A DNA stretch of 64,000 nt from Bacteroidales bacterium (GCA_017551515.1 JAFZLK010000107.1:62001-126000); one strand, 5' to 3'; positions 39,714-47,566 are shown, counted from the first letter of the stretch. The notes: a model not told the origin generated them from the letters alone. Translations and numbers: made by a program.

Positions 39714-39793
39714 TCTTTCATGCAGCAAAACCATTCTTTCATTGCGTAAAAACCAACTTGCATATCATAAAAAAATCTTGCATAGCGTAAAAA
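39714..39793. promoter_or_regulatory. Four phased direct repeats, probable AraC-type operator
   Basis: Copies start at 39714, 39735, 39756 and 39776 (spacing 21, 21 and 20 bp, two helical turns). They read TCTTTCATGCAGCAAAACC, TCTTTCATTGCGTAAAAACC, ACTTGCATATCATAAAAAAA and TCTTGCATAGCGTAAAAAAG; consensus WCTTKCATnnCrTAAAAmm. A weaker fifth match (CTGCGTAGCG) is at about 39804. They lie between the BspA -7 box and the regulator gene. Confidence 0.7.
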
Positions 39794-39852
39794 AGTAACC
39801 AAACTGCGTAGCGCCAAAGTTTATGTTGTGGAATTTTTGCAATTTTGCAACT

Positions 39853-40977
39853 ATGAATTCTGCTCAGTTATATCCATTGCTACTTTGCTTGTCCTCGGGC
39901 ATAACAATGTGTCTGCTTGTTGCGGGCAGCATATTTCTTCTCCGTCATCACCGTTCACACCAGTTCCAACGGGCATTTGCCTTTACAATGCTGATGCTGT
40001 CCTTTGGCTTCTTCAACAACTTTATTGTGTTGACTATCAGCGATGAAAATACTGCAGCATTTGTAAATATGTTGCTTATTCTTTACGATTACATAGTGGT
40101 GGGCGGATATATGATTTTCGTAGTGACATTGGTATTTCCCGAACGGTTCAGCACTTGGCGACTTGCACTATTTGAGATACCATATATATTTGCCATAGCG
40201 TTATACGCCATTACTCGCAATCCGATGGTTTATCCCGCCGTACAGATTTACACGCTTGTCGCTTCGTCGGTGCTGTTAGTGTGGCTGGTGTATTCCATAA
40301 AGAAGTACAACAGGATGCTGCTCGACAATGTTGGCGACATCGAGCATCTCAACCTAAACTGGGCAGTCGTACTGATAGTTCTGATGTATGTGGTTCAATT
40401 GTTCTGGGCGGCTGAAAGTTTGTCAAACGAGAGCTGGTTTTCCGTTCCAACCGCCGACAGCAATCTGCTTTTCGATACTCTGTGGTGCTTCATTACCATT
40501 GCATACGTTTTGTTTATACTGCGGAAAATCATATGCCAGCAAGTGTTTACTGACGAGCCTGCACCAAGTCCTGCCATTACACCACAGGAAAATCCATCAT
40601 CATCCGAAGATTACTACAAGGTGCTGAACAATATTGACCTCGACTGCCTTATCAATGAGAAGAAATTTTATCAGGACACAACCTTGACATTGCAAAAACT
40701 TGCGACACATCTTGGTACAAACCGACAATACCTAAGCAATTTCATTAACCGCGAGAAACAGAAGACATTCTATGAGTATATCAATGACTTTCGGCTGGAG
40801 GAAGCAAAGCGACTTCTTGACGGTTTGACCAATGAGGCTGGACACTCTATGGAAGACATTGCTACTATGTCGGGCTTCAATTCCTACGCCACATTTCTGC
40901 GCCAGTTTGTGAAAAAATACGGAGAATATCCTTCACAATATATAAAGGAAACTAGTAAACAGACTCCTTCCCGCTAA
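39853..40977 (+). CDS. Membrane-anchored AraC-family transcriptional regulator
   Basis: 374 residues from the ATG at 39853 (MNSAQLYPLLL); the frame is open 10 codons further without a good start. The N-terminal ~230 residues hold about six to seven hydrophobic segments, so it is an integral inner-membrane sensor domain. A cytoplasmic linker (~235-265) leads to an AraC-type double helix-turn-helix: LTLQKLATHLGTNRQYLSNFINREK (first) and MEDIATMSGFNSYATFLRQFVKKYGEYPSQY (second, with the family's conserved GF...F...F..K.G..PS.Y pattern). It is head-to-head with the BspA adhesin gene across phased repeats, so it most likely controls that gene and perhaps itself. Signal unknown. Confidence 0.88.
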   Translation: MNSAQLYPLLLCLSSGITMCLLVAGSIFLLRHHRSHQFQRAFAFTMLMLSFGFFNNFIVLTISDENTAAFVNMLLILYDYIVVGGYMIFVVTLVFPERFSTWRLALFEIPYIFAIALYAITRNPMVYPAVQIYTLVASSVLLVWLVYSIKKYNRMLLDNVGDIEHLNLNWAVVLIVLMYVVQLFWAAESLSNESWFSVPTADSNLLFDTLWCFITIAYVLFILRKIICQQVFTDEPAPSPAITPQENPSSSEDYYKVLNNIDLDCLINEKKFYQDTTLTLQKLATHLGTNRQYLSNFINREKQKTFYEYINDFRLEEAKRLLDGLTNEAGHSMEDIATMSGFNSYATFLRQFVKKYGEYPSQYIKETSKQTPSR

Positions 40978-41025
40978 TCTGCCAATCGGTTATTATTCGC
41001 AAGCTTCATTTCCGATGAAGTTAAA

Positions 41026-41051
41026 AACCTATGGACTTTAAGTTCATAGGT
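41026..41051 (-). terminator. Terminator of the lipoprotein gene at 41064
   Basis: An imperfect long hairpin (ACCTATG-ACTT / AAGT-CATAGGT). On the minus strand it is followed by a T-run, 13 bases beyond the stop at 41064. It may also stop the convergent AraC transcript. Confidence 0.6.
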
Positions 41052-41063
41052 AGTTTAGTCTAA

Positions 41064-42230
41064 CTAATCGTCAATAAAGGCACCTCCAGTTGCCACGACA
41101 ATAAGTTCTCCATCATAAATATAGTATCGAGTATGTTTGCCTTCGCCGAACAATCTTTGAATCATTTCCGTGCTTACTTCTTCTGTGCTATAAACGGTAT
41201 CGATTGTTATGAGGCCGTCTTCCACATACATAAAGCGTGGATTGCCCTGTCCAGCGTCTGTGTTTGCTACGCCTTCGGTATCAAAGACGATCTTTTCAAT
41301 GCAATCGAGTCCGTTTTTCTTTACATACGAAGCAGCGAGTTCCTCATTTCCTGCTGAAATTACAAGGTATATCGAAGCCAAATTGACTATCTCCTTGTTG
41401 GCAATCAGCGAGTCGATAACCATTTTGTCACCACCAGATATTTCATCTTTGCAATACAGGGTAAGCACTTTGTATATACGACTATCTATCTCATTTTGTG
41501 ATTTTACCAATTTTACAACTGGGCTTTTTTCTGCATCGAACTTAATCTTGTATTCTTCTCGTTCCTGGTGCCTTTTTTCAAGGTCGGCACGGCACGAATC
41601 AATGTATTCGTTATAGTCACGGTCGGTCTTCGTCAGTTTCAAATAATTAACCTTTACAACCGAATTGTTTTTTATTGGCTCTATGTCTATAACTATTCTG
41701 CCGTTGTCAAACCACGGAAAATGTTCGCTGTTGTAAATCGTGCCTATATAGTTGAAATCCTTGCTGACAAGAATAAGTTCATGAACATGATCTCCGTAAT
41801 AATCGGTATCAAAATACTTTTCAGCCCAATACAAATCGTTTGTCTTGTCATATTCAAGCCTAACGCCCAACATCTTGCTGTCTCCCTCCACTTGCTTTGC
41901 ATCAACGGCAATTACTGTATCCAAAGCTTCACAAACCTCTGGTTCTACATTACTGACACCGCTCATTTTTTTGCCAGTTTCCAAATCGTAGTACGATATG
42001 ATTCCGCCCTTAGAGTAAAACACAAGTGCATCTTTGCCGTCAATGTCAACAAGACCACCTGGAAGCGTTATTTCACTTTCCATATCACGGTCTTCCATAT
42101 CTAACACAATTTCCTGTGTTTTATATACTTCCAATTCATAAACTGCTGGTTCGGACTTCGTGTTGCGGTTACACGACAACAATGCTGCCATCACTACGGC
42201 AAATCCTAATAGTCCCAATGATTTTCTCAT
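41064..42230 (-). CDS. Putative lipoprotein, unknown function
   Basis: 388 residues with a signal peptide and lipobox (MRKSLGLLGFAVVMAALLSC-N). The N-terminal half (strands such as LVDIDGKDALVFYSKGGIISYYDLETGKK and FNYIGTIYNSEHFPW) looks like a beta-propeller of the kind found in Bacteroidales DUF4221/6-bladed lipoproteins. The C-terminal ~150 residues are mixed and end GGAFIDD. I cannot name the family with certainty. It is monocistronic. Its last ~90 bp are duplicated as a decayed fragment at 35301-35389. Confidence 0.7.
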   Translation of the reverse strand: MRKSLGLLGFAVVMAALLSCNRNTKSEPAVYELEVYKTQEIVLDMEDRDMESEITLPGGLVDIDGKDALVFYSKGGIISYYDLETGKKMSGVSNVEPEVCEALDTVIAVDAKQVEGDSKMLGVRLEYDKTNDLYWAEKYFDTDYYGDHVHELILVSKDFNYIGTIYNSEHFPWFDNGRIVIDIEPIKNNSVVKVNYLKLTKTDRDYNEYIDSCRADLEKRHQEREEYKIKFDAEKSPVVKLVKSQNEIDSRIYKVLTLYCKDEISGGDKMVIDSLIANKEIVNLASIYLVISAGNEELAASYVKKNGLDCIEKIVFDTEGVANTDAGQGNPRFMYVEDGLITIDTVYSTEEVSTEMIQRLFGEGKHTRYYIYDGELIVVATGGAFIDD

Positions 42231-42403
42231 AAAAAATCTCCTTTTAAAATTAAGTTGTTAAATAAAAATCAAACTTGTCTGCCTTTCCTTTTTTCTCCAA
42301 AGTGCAAAACTTTCTCCGGAATGGTTTAACTTATCTTCCTACAAGATTATCGCTGACAAATATAAACATAGTTTTTAATGTGACAAATATTTATAAAAAG
42401 AAT

Positions 42404-42559
42404 TATTGTTGTCCGCTAAATCACCCAGCCAGTCATTCTGGAACCTTTAGCTTACGCAGCGAAGCAAGTAAATGACAGCCCCGGTCACTAAAACATTTGT
42501 GTAAACGAATGGTAATAATGGATTTTCAATGTTGGTGCGATTTTTAGCGGACAACAATA
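42404..42559. mobile_element. MITE-like element with 17-bp terminal inverted repeats
   Basis: Perfect 17-bp inverted ends (TATTGTTGTCCGCTAAA at 42404-42420 and its complement at 42543-42559) bound 156 bp without coding capacity. No clear target duplication and no transposase in the window. The rest of the 412-base gap 42231-42642 holds only AT-rich sequence and the thiL -7 box. Confidence 0.5.
42432..42453 (+). repeat. Interspersed repeat, GTCATTCTG...CTTTAGC type, shortened copy
   Basis: GTCATTCTGGAACCTTTAGC, inside the MITE-like element. It equals the copies at 32037 and 49249 with the palindromic centre missing. Confidence 0.45.
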
Positions 42560-42613
42560 TTTTTTCGGATTTTTTCATTTGCGCTCTAGTCTGCCTGTTT
42601 TTCAAAAATAGAT

Positions 42614-42621
42614 TATCTTTG
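42614..42621 (+). promoter_or_regulatory. -7 box TATCTTTG for thiL
   Basis: A perfect TAnnTTTG match, 22 bases before the ATG at 42643. No clear -33. Confidence 0.55.
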
Positions 42622-42642
42622 CACAGTTTTTAAAGCGAAAAA

Positions 42643-43683
42643 ATGGACAAGAAAGAAAATAGGAAGCCCGTTGAAATTTCGGAACTTGGAGAATTCGGAC
42701 TTATCGACCATCTGACAAAGGATTTTACCGTAATTGACAAGAATCTCATAAAGGGAATAGGCGACGATTGCGCTGTGTTTGAATGTGGCGACATATGCAA
42801 CCTTGTAACCACCGACTTGCTTGTAGAAGGAGTGCATTTCAACCTTGTTTATACTCCGTTGAAGCATTTGGGATACAAGGCAGTCGCTGTAAATTTGAGC
42901 GATATTTATGCAATGAACGGTACACCTAAATATATAACGGTTTCGGTAGCGGTCAGCCGTAAATTCTCGGTGACGGCAATGGAACAACTATATGAGGGCA
43001 TTAAGCTTGCCTGCGACCGTTTCGATGTGGAGCTAATTGGTGGTGACACAACAAGTTCGATGTCGGGTTTGTTCATTAACATAACAGCAATAGGTCAGGC
43101 AAAGAAGGAGGATATTGTTTATCGTAGCGGTGCAAAGAAGAACGACCTCGTATGCGTTAGTGGTGACCTTGGTGGTGCGTACATCGGACTGAAAGTCCTT
43201 GAGCGCGAGGCAAAGATTTATATGGAAGACAAGGAAATGCAACCCGAACTCGAAGGTTACGAATATGTAATAGAAAGGCAGTTGAAACCGGAGCCTCGCC
43301 GAGACATTGTTCGCGAGCTTGCAAAGCGTGGTATTGTTCCCAATTCAATGATGGACATTTCTGATGGCTTGTCATCGGAATTGATGCATATTTGCAAGCA
43401 GTCGGACGTAGGATGCAGGGTTTACGAGGAGCATATTCCAATACACGAGCAGACCGAAAGTGTGGCAAATAGGTTTCACATGGATCCAAGTCTTGCTGCA
43501 ATGAACGGTGGCGAGGACTATGAACTTCTGTTTACCGTGCCGATGGATAAGAAGGAATTGGTTGAGGAAATCAGCGATGTCTCACTTATCGGTTATATAT
43601 GCGATGCGTCGGAAGGCAAAAAGTTTGTGCCTCGCAATGGCGCAGAACTTGACCTTAAGGCACAAGGCTGGACATCTTTCTAA
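42643..43683 (+). CDS. thiL: Thiamine-monophosphate kinase
   Basis: 346 residues of the PurM/AIR-synthase fold. ThiL phosphorylates thiamine monophosphate to thiamine diphosphate with ATP in the cytoplasm. Diagnostic stretches: N-terminal GEFGLIDHLTK, GIGDDCAVFE (metal/nucleotide Asp pair, ~residues 41-50), TTDLLVEGVHFNL (~60-72), the GGDTTSS glycine motif (~133-139), SGDLGGAYIGL, and C-terminal MDISDGLSSEL and NGGEDYELLFTVP. It stands alone, with no other thiamine genes nearby, and is followed by a tRNA-Ala gene. Confidence 0.93.
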   Translation: MDKKENRKPVEISELGEFGLIDHLTKDFTVIDKNLIKGIGDDCAVFECGDICNLVTTDLLVEGVHFNLVYTPLKHLGYKAVAVNLSDIYAMNGTPKYITVSVAVSRKFSVTAMEQLYEGIKLACDRFDVELIGGDTTSSMSGLFINITAIGQAKKEDIVYRSGAKKNDLVCVSGDLGGAYIGLKVLEREAKIYMEDKEMQPELEGYEYVIERQLKPEPRRDIVRELAKRGIVPNSMMDISDGLSSELMHICKQSDVGCRVYEEHIPIHEQTESVANRFHMDPSLAAMNGGEDYELLFTVPMDKKELVEEISDVSLIGYICDASEGKKFVPRNGAELDLKAQGWTSF

Positions 43684-43723
43684 AAAAATCGTAAATCGTC
43701 AATCTAAAATCGTAAATAAGTTT

Positions 43724-43731
43724 TACATTTG
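43724..43731 (+). promoter_or_regulatory. -7 box TACATTTG for tRNA-Ala
   Basis: A perfect TAnnTTTG match, 11 bases before the tRNA 5' end. Confidence 0.55.
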
Positions 43732-43742
43732 CATTCGCAATA

Positions 43743-43815
43743 GGGGAATTAGCTCATCTGGTAGAGCGTCAGGTTCGCAATCTGAAGGTAGTCGGTTCGA
43801 GTCCGATATTCTCCA
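43743..43815 (+). tRNA. tRNA-Ala (anticodon CGC)
   Basis: 73 nt. The acceptor stem GGGGAAT / ATTCTCC includes the G3-U70 pair that identifies alanine tRNAs, and the discriminator is A. The anticodon loop TTCGCAA gives CGC, reading GCG. The T-loop is TTCGAGT. CCA is not fully encoded. Confidence 0.95.
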
Positions 43816-43820
43816 CAACA

Positions 43821-43848
43821 AAAAAGGTGGCTAAAACCACCTTTTTTA
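43821..43848. terminator. Bidirectional terminator after tRNA-Ala
   Basis: AAAAAGGTGG / CCACCTTTTTT stem with a CTAAAA loop. The right arm overlaps the stop codon of the minus-strand gene at 43846. Confidence 0.8.
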
Positions 43849-44502
43849 TTCTATTGAGTACAACTCCCTGTTCAGCGTCATCTTGCCTTTCTTGTTGTAC
43901 GACTCGTACTTAACAGCGCCTACGCCAAGTTTCCACCACTGCTTCGAGGTTACGTTCACCTTTACGAAAAGTATTTGTGCGCTGTCTTCCGAATCGACGC
44001 GGATGCAGTCGTATGTGCCTGCGTTGGTTGTTACGCTCTGTCCGGTTGTAACGGCAATGTTGCTATTGCTGATGGTTATGCCAGGACCTGTGATGTGGCA
44101 GTCGTCAAGTTTTTCGCCATTGCTGGGGTGTTCGGGAAGAATGATGGTGTGCCCCTTGATGGAATCAACGTTTACCATTGATGCCAGCGAACCGAGAGCG
44201 TAGCGAACGTCGGTATGGAAATATCCGTCGGCACTCCATACCTTGCCCTTATATACTTCGCCAGTTTCCTTGAAATTGTCTTTCAGCCAAACGATGTCGA
44301 ATAGGATTGTGGTCTTGCCGTCGTCCTTCTGAACATCTGTTATTTCGTATCTGAAGGCCTGAATTATCTTGCCCTTTGCGTCCTTATCAACGTAAGTGAT
44401 TTTTGTTCCTACCTTTTCGGGCATGTAGGTCTGTGCGAAACTAGCATTGGCGAATACTAATGCTAATAGAACAAGAATCTGTATTAAAACATTTTTTTTC
44501 AT
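43846..44502 (-). CDS. Secreted DUF3108-like (TapB-type) protein
   Basis: 218 residues from the ATG at 44502 (MKKNVLIQILVLLALVFANASFA signal peptide); an ATG two codons upstream is equally possible. The mature protein begins QTYMPEKVGTKITYVDKDAKGK and alternates strands such as FRYEITDVQ, VWSADGYFHTDV and GTYDCIRVDSE, ending VGAVKYESYNKKGKM. This matches the one-domain beta-rich family I know as DUF3108-like/TapB in Bacteroidota, whose function is unknown. There is no lipobox, so it is soluble periplasmic or exported. It is the last gene of a minus-strand run starting near 47508. Confidence 0.7.
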   Translation of the reverse strand: MKKNVLIQILVLLALVFANASFAQTYMPEKVGTKITYVDKDAKGKIIQAFRYEITDVQKDDGKTTILFDIVWLKDNFKETGEVYKGKVWSADGYFHTDVRYALGSLASMVNVDSIKGHTIILPEHPSNGEKLDDCHITGPGITISNSNIAVTTGQSVTTNAGTYDCIRVDSEDSAQILFVKVNVTSKQWWKLGVGAVKYESYNKKGKMTLNRELYSIE

Positions 44503-44522
44503 AATCATCTGAACGTATTGTG

Positions 44523-44960
44523 TTAATCTATTGATTTTTGTTTCATTGTTACAGTCTCACCCTTAAAAGTAAACTTCATCTCCTTGTCGCAGACAGTAAA
44601 TGTAGCCTTGTCAACAACATTTCCATTTTCGCCAAGGGGAATACTGCCTTCGCCGTTATTATATGTGACATCTCCAAACAGATTGCCACTATCCAGCAGA
44701 TTGCCATCATCGTCATACTTCGTGAAGAAAAGATTTGCATTATCCTCGACGCTGATAGTCAAACGATATGTACTATTTTCCGATTCATAAAACCATTTTG
44801 TCCTAGAAACAGATTCTGGAGCAGAACTTTTTGCTGGTTCAACAGATTCGGTAGCGGATTCGCTGGTTTTGTCTGTGTTTTGTTCATTGTTGTTGTTACC
44901 GCAAGCTGTCATTACGACTAAACTTGCGATGCACATAAGTGCTAAAATTGTCCTTTTCAT
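44523..44960 (-). CDS. Small lipoprotein, unknown function
   Basis: 145 residues. Signal peptide and lipobox (MKRTILALMCIASLVVMTAC-G), then a low-complexity N/E/T/S linker (~25-50) and a compact beta domain of ~90 residues (TKWFYESENSTYRLTISVEDN ... ATFTVCDKEMKFTFKGETVTM). The domain layout resembles small calycin-like or lipocalin-like lipoproteins of Bacteroidota, but I cannot assign it. It lies 12 bases downstream of the small gene at 44973-45215 and 20 bases upstream of the DUF3108-like gene, so it is probably cotranscribed. Confidence 0.75.
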   Translation of the reverse strand: MKRTILALMCIASLVVMTACGNNNNEQNTDKTSESATESVEPAKSSAPESVSRTKWFYESENSTYRLTISVEDNANLFFTKYDDDGNLLDSGNLFGDVTYNNGEGSIPLGENGNVVDKATFTVCDKEMKFTFKGETVTMKQKSID

Positions 44961-44972
44961 CGTATTATCATT

Positions 44973-45215
44973 TTAAATTGTTAACTTTTTATTGTCTAAT
45001 TCCTTCTCCAAAAAGCTGAAAACATATTCGGAACCTTGATAGTACAGCCCTGTTGATTCGTTTTCAATTTTTTTGTAAGTATGTGATGTGTACAGAGTTT
45101 CCATGGCAGATTTCATATCGAAGCCATAATTTTTCATCAGCATAACAATCAAGTCCTGCGTTAGGCATTCAATCTGAAACTGCACATCTTTTTTATGTTT
45201 TTCTTCTATTGTCAT
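44973..45215 (-). CDS. Small helical protein, third gene of the DUF3990 cassette
   Basis: 80 residues, no signal peptide, mostly helical and charged (MTIEEKHKKDVQFQIECLTQDLI ... YVFSFLEKELDNKK). Its start overlaps the DUF3990 stop in an ATGA tetranucleotide, so translation is coupled. The region AMETLYTSHTYKKIENESTGLYYQG suggests a family I have seen beside DUF3990/DUF3791 genes, but I cannot name it. A role as antitoxin, chaperone or regulator of the DUF3990 protein is inferred only from coupling. Confidence 0.75.
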   Translation of the reverse strand: MTIEEKHKKDVQFQIECLTQDLIVMLMKNYGFDMKSAMETLYTSHTYKKIENESTGLYYQGSEYVFSFLEKELDNKKLTI

Positions 45216-45694
45216 TTTATTTTCTTTAGGTAAGACAATGAAGCCTCTGTTCCAAAATAATATTGAAATGTTGGATGTATATATTTTAGTTCTTCGACTA
45301 GTCTGTCAATGTCAATATAATTTAGCATAAATCTGCGGATTTGTGTGCCAACCGTATCGTTTGCAATTGGGCCGTACACAATATCAAAGTCGTGTTTGAA
45401 TCCGCTTTGCCTGCTTGTCCTGTTAGAGATGACAAATTTTGCCCATTCAGCGCTGTATGAATCAAATCGTTTGACAGACAAAGATCCATCATCCATGCAA
45501 GTTTCGTCAAAAAGAAAAGATGTGATGGTCGGTACTCCTGTTTCTTCGCGAGAAGTTACCAATTCCGCCATTTTTTCTGCTTGAGCCAAATCATCGCTAA
45601 GATAAAATCCTTGACCGAAATCTTTTCCTTTACGACCGAGCGAAAGATTGATGTCCTCTATCGGAACATTTGAACCATGGTACAATTTTATCAT
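45212..45694 (-). CDS. DUF3990 protein, ADP-ribosyltransferase-like
   Basis: 160 residues from the ATG at 45694, which has a strong GGAGGA ribosome site 8 bases upstream, rare in this phylum; the frame is open 9 codons further. The protein starts LYHGSNVPIEDINLSLG and continues KDFGQGFYLSDDLAQAEKMA. This is the DUF3990 pattern, and I place DUF3990 in the ADP-ribosyltransferase clan. Plausible active-site positions are His6 (YHGS), Tyr31 (GFYLS) and Glu150 (YFGTEASL), i.e. H-Y-E type. No signal peptide, so it acts inside the cell. It is flanked by two small genes with ATGA overlaps on both sides, a layout typical of toxin-antitoxin units; the target is unknown. Confidence 0.8.
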   Translation of the reverse strand: MIKLYHGSNVPIEDINLSLGRKGKDFGQGFYLSDDLAQAEKMAELVTSREETGVPTITSFLFDETCMDDGSLSVKRFDSYSAEWAKFVISNRTSRQSGFKHDFDIVYGPIANDTVGTQIRRFMLNYIDIDRLVEELKYIHPTFQYYFGTEASLSYLKKIK

Positions 45695-45915
45695 TGCAAA
45701 TATCCTCCGTTTCGGCTGCAAATTCTTGTAATATCGTCAGTAGCGTCATCAATTGAGAAGGTATGTTCCAGGTCGTAGTGTTTTATTAGAAAGTCCAAAC
45801 CTCCGAATTTGTCGAGGTATTTGTATGCCGATGCGTTTGTAATGGAAAACCTTTCCGCAAAACTACCGATGCAGCATACAAGGTATTCGATTTGGTTTGA
45901 TTCTAGCCTCGACAT
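45691..45915 (-). CDS. DUF3791 protein, first gene of the DUF3990 cassette
   Basis: 74 residues: SNQIEYLVCCIGSFAERFSITNASAYKYLDKFGGLDFLIKHYD then LEHTFSIDDATDDITRI. The CI-x-x-F-A and Y-L-x-x-x-G-x-x-F-L-x-x-x-Y-x-x-x-H pattern is that of DUF3791, a small helical family often paired with DUF3990. Its stop overlaps the DUF3990 start (ATGA), and its coding end contains the ribosome site of that gene. It begins 9 bases after the OmpA gene. Function unproven; antitoxin is the best guess. Confidence 0.78.
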   Translation of the reverse strand: MSRLESNQIEYLVCCIGSFAERFSITNASAYKYLDKFGGLDFLIKHYDLEHTFSIDDATDDITRICSRNGGYLQ

Positions 45916-45924
45916 ACCTAATAA

Positions 45925-47508
45925 TTATTTCTTTACGAACTCAACCCTTCTGTTCTTGGCTCTACCTTCGTCGGTGCTGTTGTCGGCAATTGGAGAAGTC
46001 TGTCCCTTACCAACCGATGAAAGTCTGCTGGAGCTGATTCCCAGTTCGACGAGCTTATCGACGATTGCTTTGGCGCGAGCTTCGCTAAGAGTCTGGTTAG
46101 ATGCTGCATTGCCAGTATTGTCAGTGTGACCTTGAACTTCGAACTTGAGTTCGGGATTGTCCTGCATAAGCTTTACGATACGGTTGATTTCGCCCATCGA
46201 TTCTGGCTTTATTACCGACTTGCCAACATCGAAAGTAATGTCGTAGGTAATGATTTTACCATCCGATGCCATACGGTCGTACAGAGGAACTGCACCTTTT
46301 GCGATACGGACATTCTTTACAAAGAATAGTCGCTGATTTGCATTGTTCCCACTAATTACCAACCATTTAGGAGCTATTGCATTAGGAATGTTTGCTACGC
46401 GCTGGTTGTCGAAATAAACCTTATATGCACGTTTGTTGAAGGAGATAGCAATATGATGCCAAGCCTCATGCTCTACAGAACGCAATTGATATTCGCCGCT
46501 GCGGGTCTCGTCGTTGGTTCGCCAATCATAGTAAAAATGTTGATCCTGCGTCTTAGTATTGAGATCTTCATCCATTTGCATTGGCAACCCGATGTGAAGA
46601 GAAGCTTCCCCCCTGTCATCTTTAGAAATTTTATCTGATGTGTACAAATAAATGTTATAATCACCCCAGCCGTGCAAGTCTTCGCCCATTTCCTGTTCCC
46701 ACACTTTCTCGTGACGGTAGTAAATGTCAAATTCAATTGTAACAACATCTGTTAAATATGTCTTGTTGCTTTGATAAAGCGGTGTGATTTCAGCGTTTTG
46801 CATATTGATACATTTTACACCGTTTATCTGCACAATTTCAGCTGCGCCATGAAAAGCGTCCCACATTTGAGGAAATTCGCCCAAAGGTTCATTGGCATTG
46901 TTATCCTCAAATATAATCTCATCACCAGCAACGAAGTCATAGTTATTCCATGCCATATCGTTCTGATTTATCTTTTGTGCGCCCTTCGGTGCTCCGCACT
47001 CATCGCAGAACTTGCCAGTATTGCCCTCGTGTCCGCACTTTTCGCATTTCCATGTTGCAGATGCTGTCGATTCTTCAGGTTTCTTCGCTCCGCACTCGTT
47101 GCAGAACTTGCCTGTGTTGCCCTTGTGTCCGCAAGCAGGACAAGTCCAACCGCTTTCCGATGCGGTGTTGGTTTCAGTTGACGAAGTAGCTCCAGGTTTC
47201 TTGGCTGCACATTCCTTGCAGAAATTACCATGGTTGCCAGTTGCTCCACAAGCAGGGCATGTCCAACCGCCATTGTCGTGCGGGTCGTCGGAAATAGTTT
47301 TGGAATTGTCGTTCTTTTCCTTTTCGATGGCTTTCCTGGTGTTGTCGAAAGTTCTGTCAACAGCGTTATCTACAGCCTTATCAACCGCTTTGTTTATCTC
47401 TTCCTCTGCTTTCTGGTTGATTTTATTCCTAATCAAATTACCTATCTGTGCATTTGCTGAAACCGAAAAACACAATGCTGTCAATGCTAATACTATCAAT
47501 TTTCTCAT
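45925..47508 (-). CDS. OmpA-family protein with three zinc ribbons and a LamG-like domain
   Basis: 527 residues: signal peptide (MRKLIVLALTALCFSVSANA), a charged helical region (~22-72), and three zinc-ribbon modules (~80-180: WTCPACGATGNHGNFCKEC, WTCPACGHKGNTGKFCNEC, WKCEKCGHEGNTGKFCDEC). A jelly-roll/LamG-like domain (~190-400) and an OmpA peptidoglycan-binding domain (~410-527; FDVGKSVIKPES, QGHTDNTG, LSEARAKAIVDKL, GRAKNRRVEF) follow. The last domain should tether it to the cell wall in the periplasm. Zinc ribbons with paired CxxC in an exported protein are unusual, since such Cys pairs may oxidise. Promoter at 47537-47566. Confidence 0.85.
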   Translation of the reverse strand: MRKLIVLALTALCFSVSANAQIGNLIRNKINQKAEEEINKAVDKAVDNAVDRTFDNTRKAIEKEKNDNSKTISDDPHDNGGWTCPACGATGNHGNFCKECAAKKPGATSSTETNTASESGWTCPACGHKGNTGKFCNECGAKKPEESTASATWKCEKCGHEGNTGKFCDECGAPKGAQKINQNDMAWNNYDFVAGDEIIFEDNNANEPLGEFPQMWDAFHGAAEIVQINGVKCINMQNAEITPLYQSNKTYLTDVVTIEFDIYYRHEKVWEQEMGEDLHGWGDYNIYLYTSDKISKDDRGEASLHIGLPMQMDEDLNTKTQDQHFYYDWRTNDETRSGEYQLRSVEHEAWHHIAISFNKRAYKVYFDNQRVANIPNAIAPKWLVISGNNANQRLFFVKNVRIAKGAVPLYDRMASDGKIITYDITFDVGKSVIKPESMGEINRIVKLMQDNPELKFEVQGHTDNTGNAASNQTLSEARAKAIVDKLVELGISSSRLSSVGKGQTSPIADNSTDEGRAKNRRVEFVKK

Positions 47509-47536
47509 AAAACTGAATTTTAAATAATAATTTTAG

Positions 47537-47566
47537 CAAAGGTAGCAGATATTTTTGGAATAGCAA
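47537..47566 (-). promoter_or_regulatory. Promoter of the OmpA/DUF3990 run
   Basis: On the minus strand, TTG (47566-47564), 19 bp spacer, TACCTTTG (47544-47537), 29 bases before the start at 47508. It is the only good promoter seen for the genes down to 43846. Confidence 0.7.

Noticed and set aside
42404..42559. Invertible promoter switch for thiL
   Set aside because: Inverted ends are present, but no recombinase gene is nearby, the promoter box lies outside the segment and thiL is a housekeeping gene.
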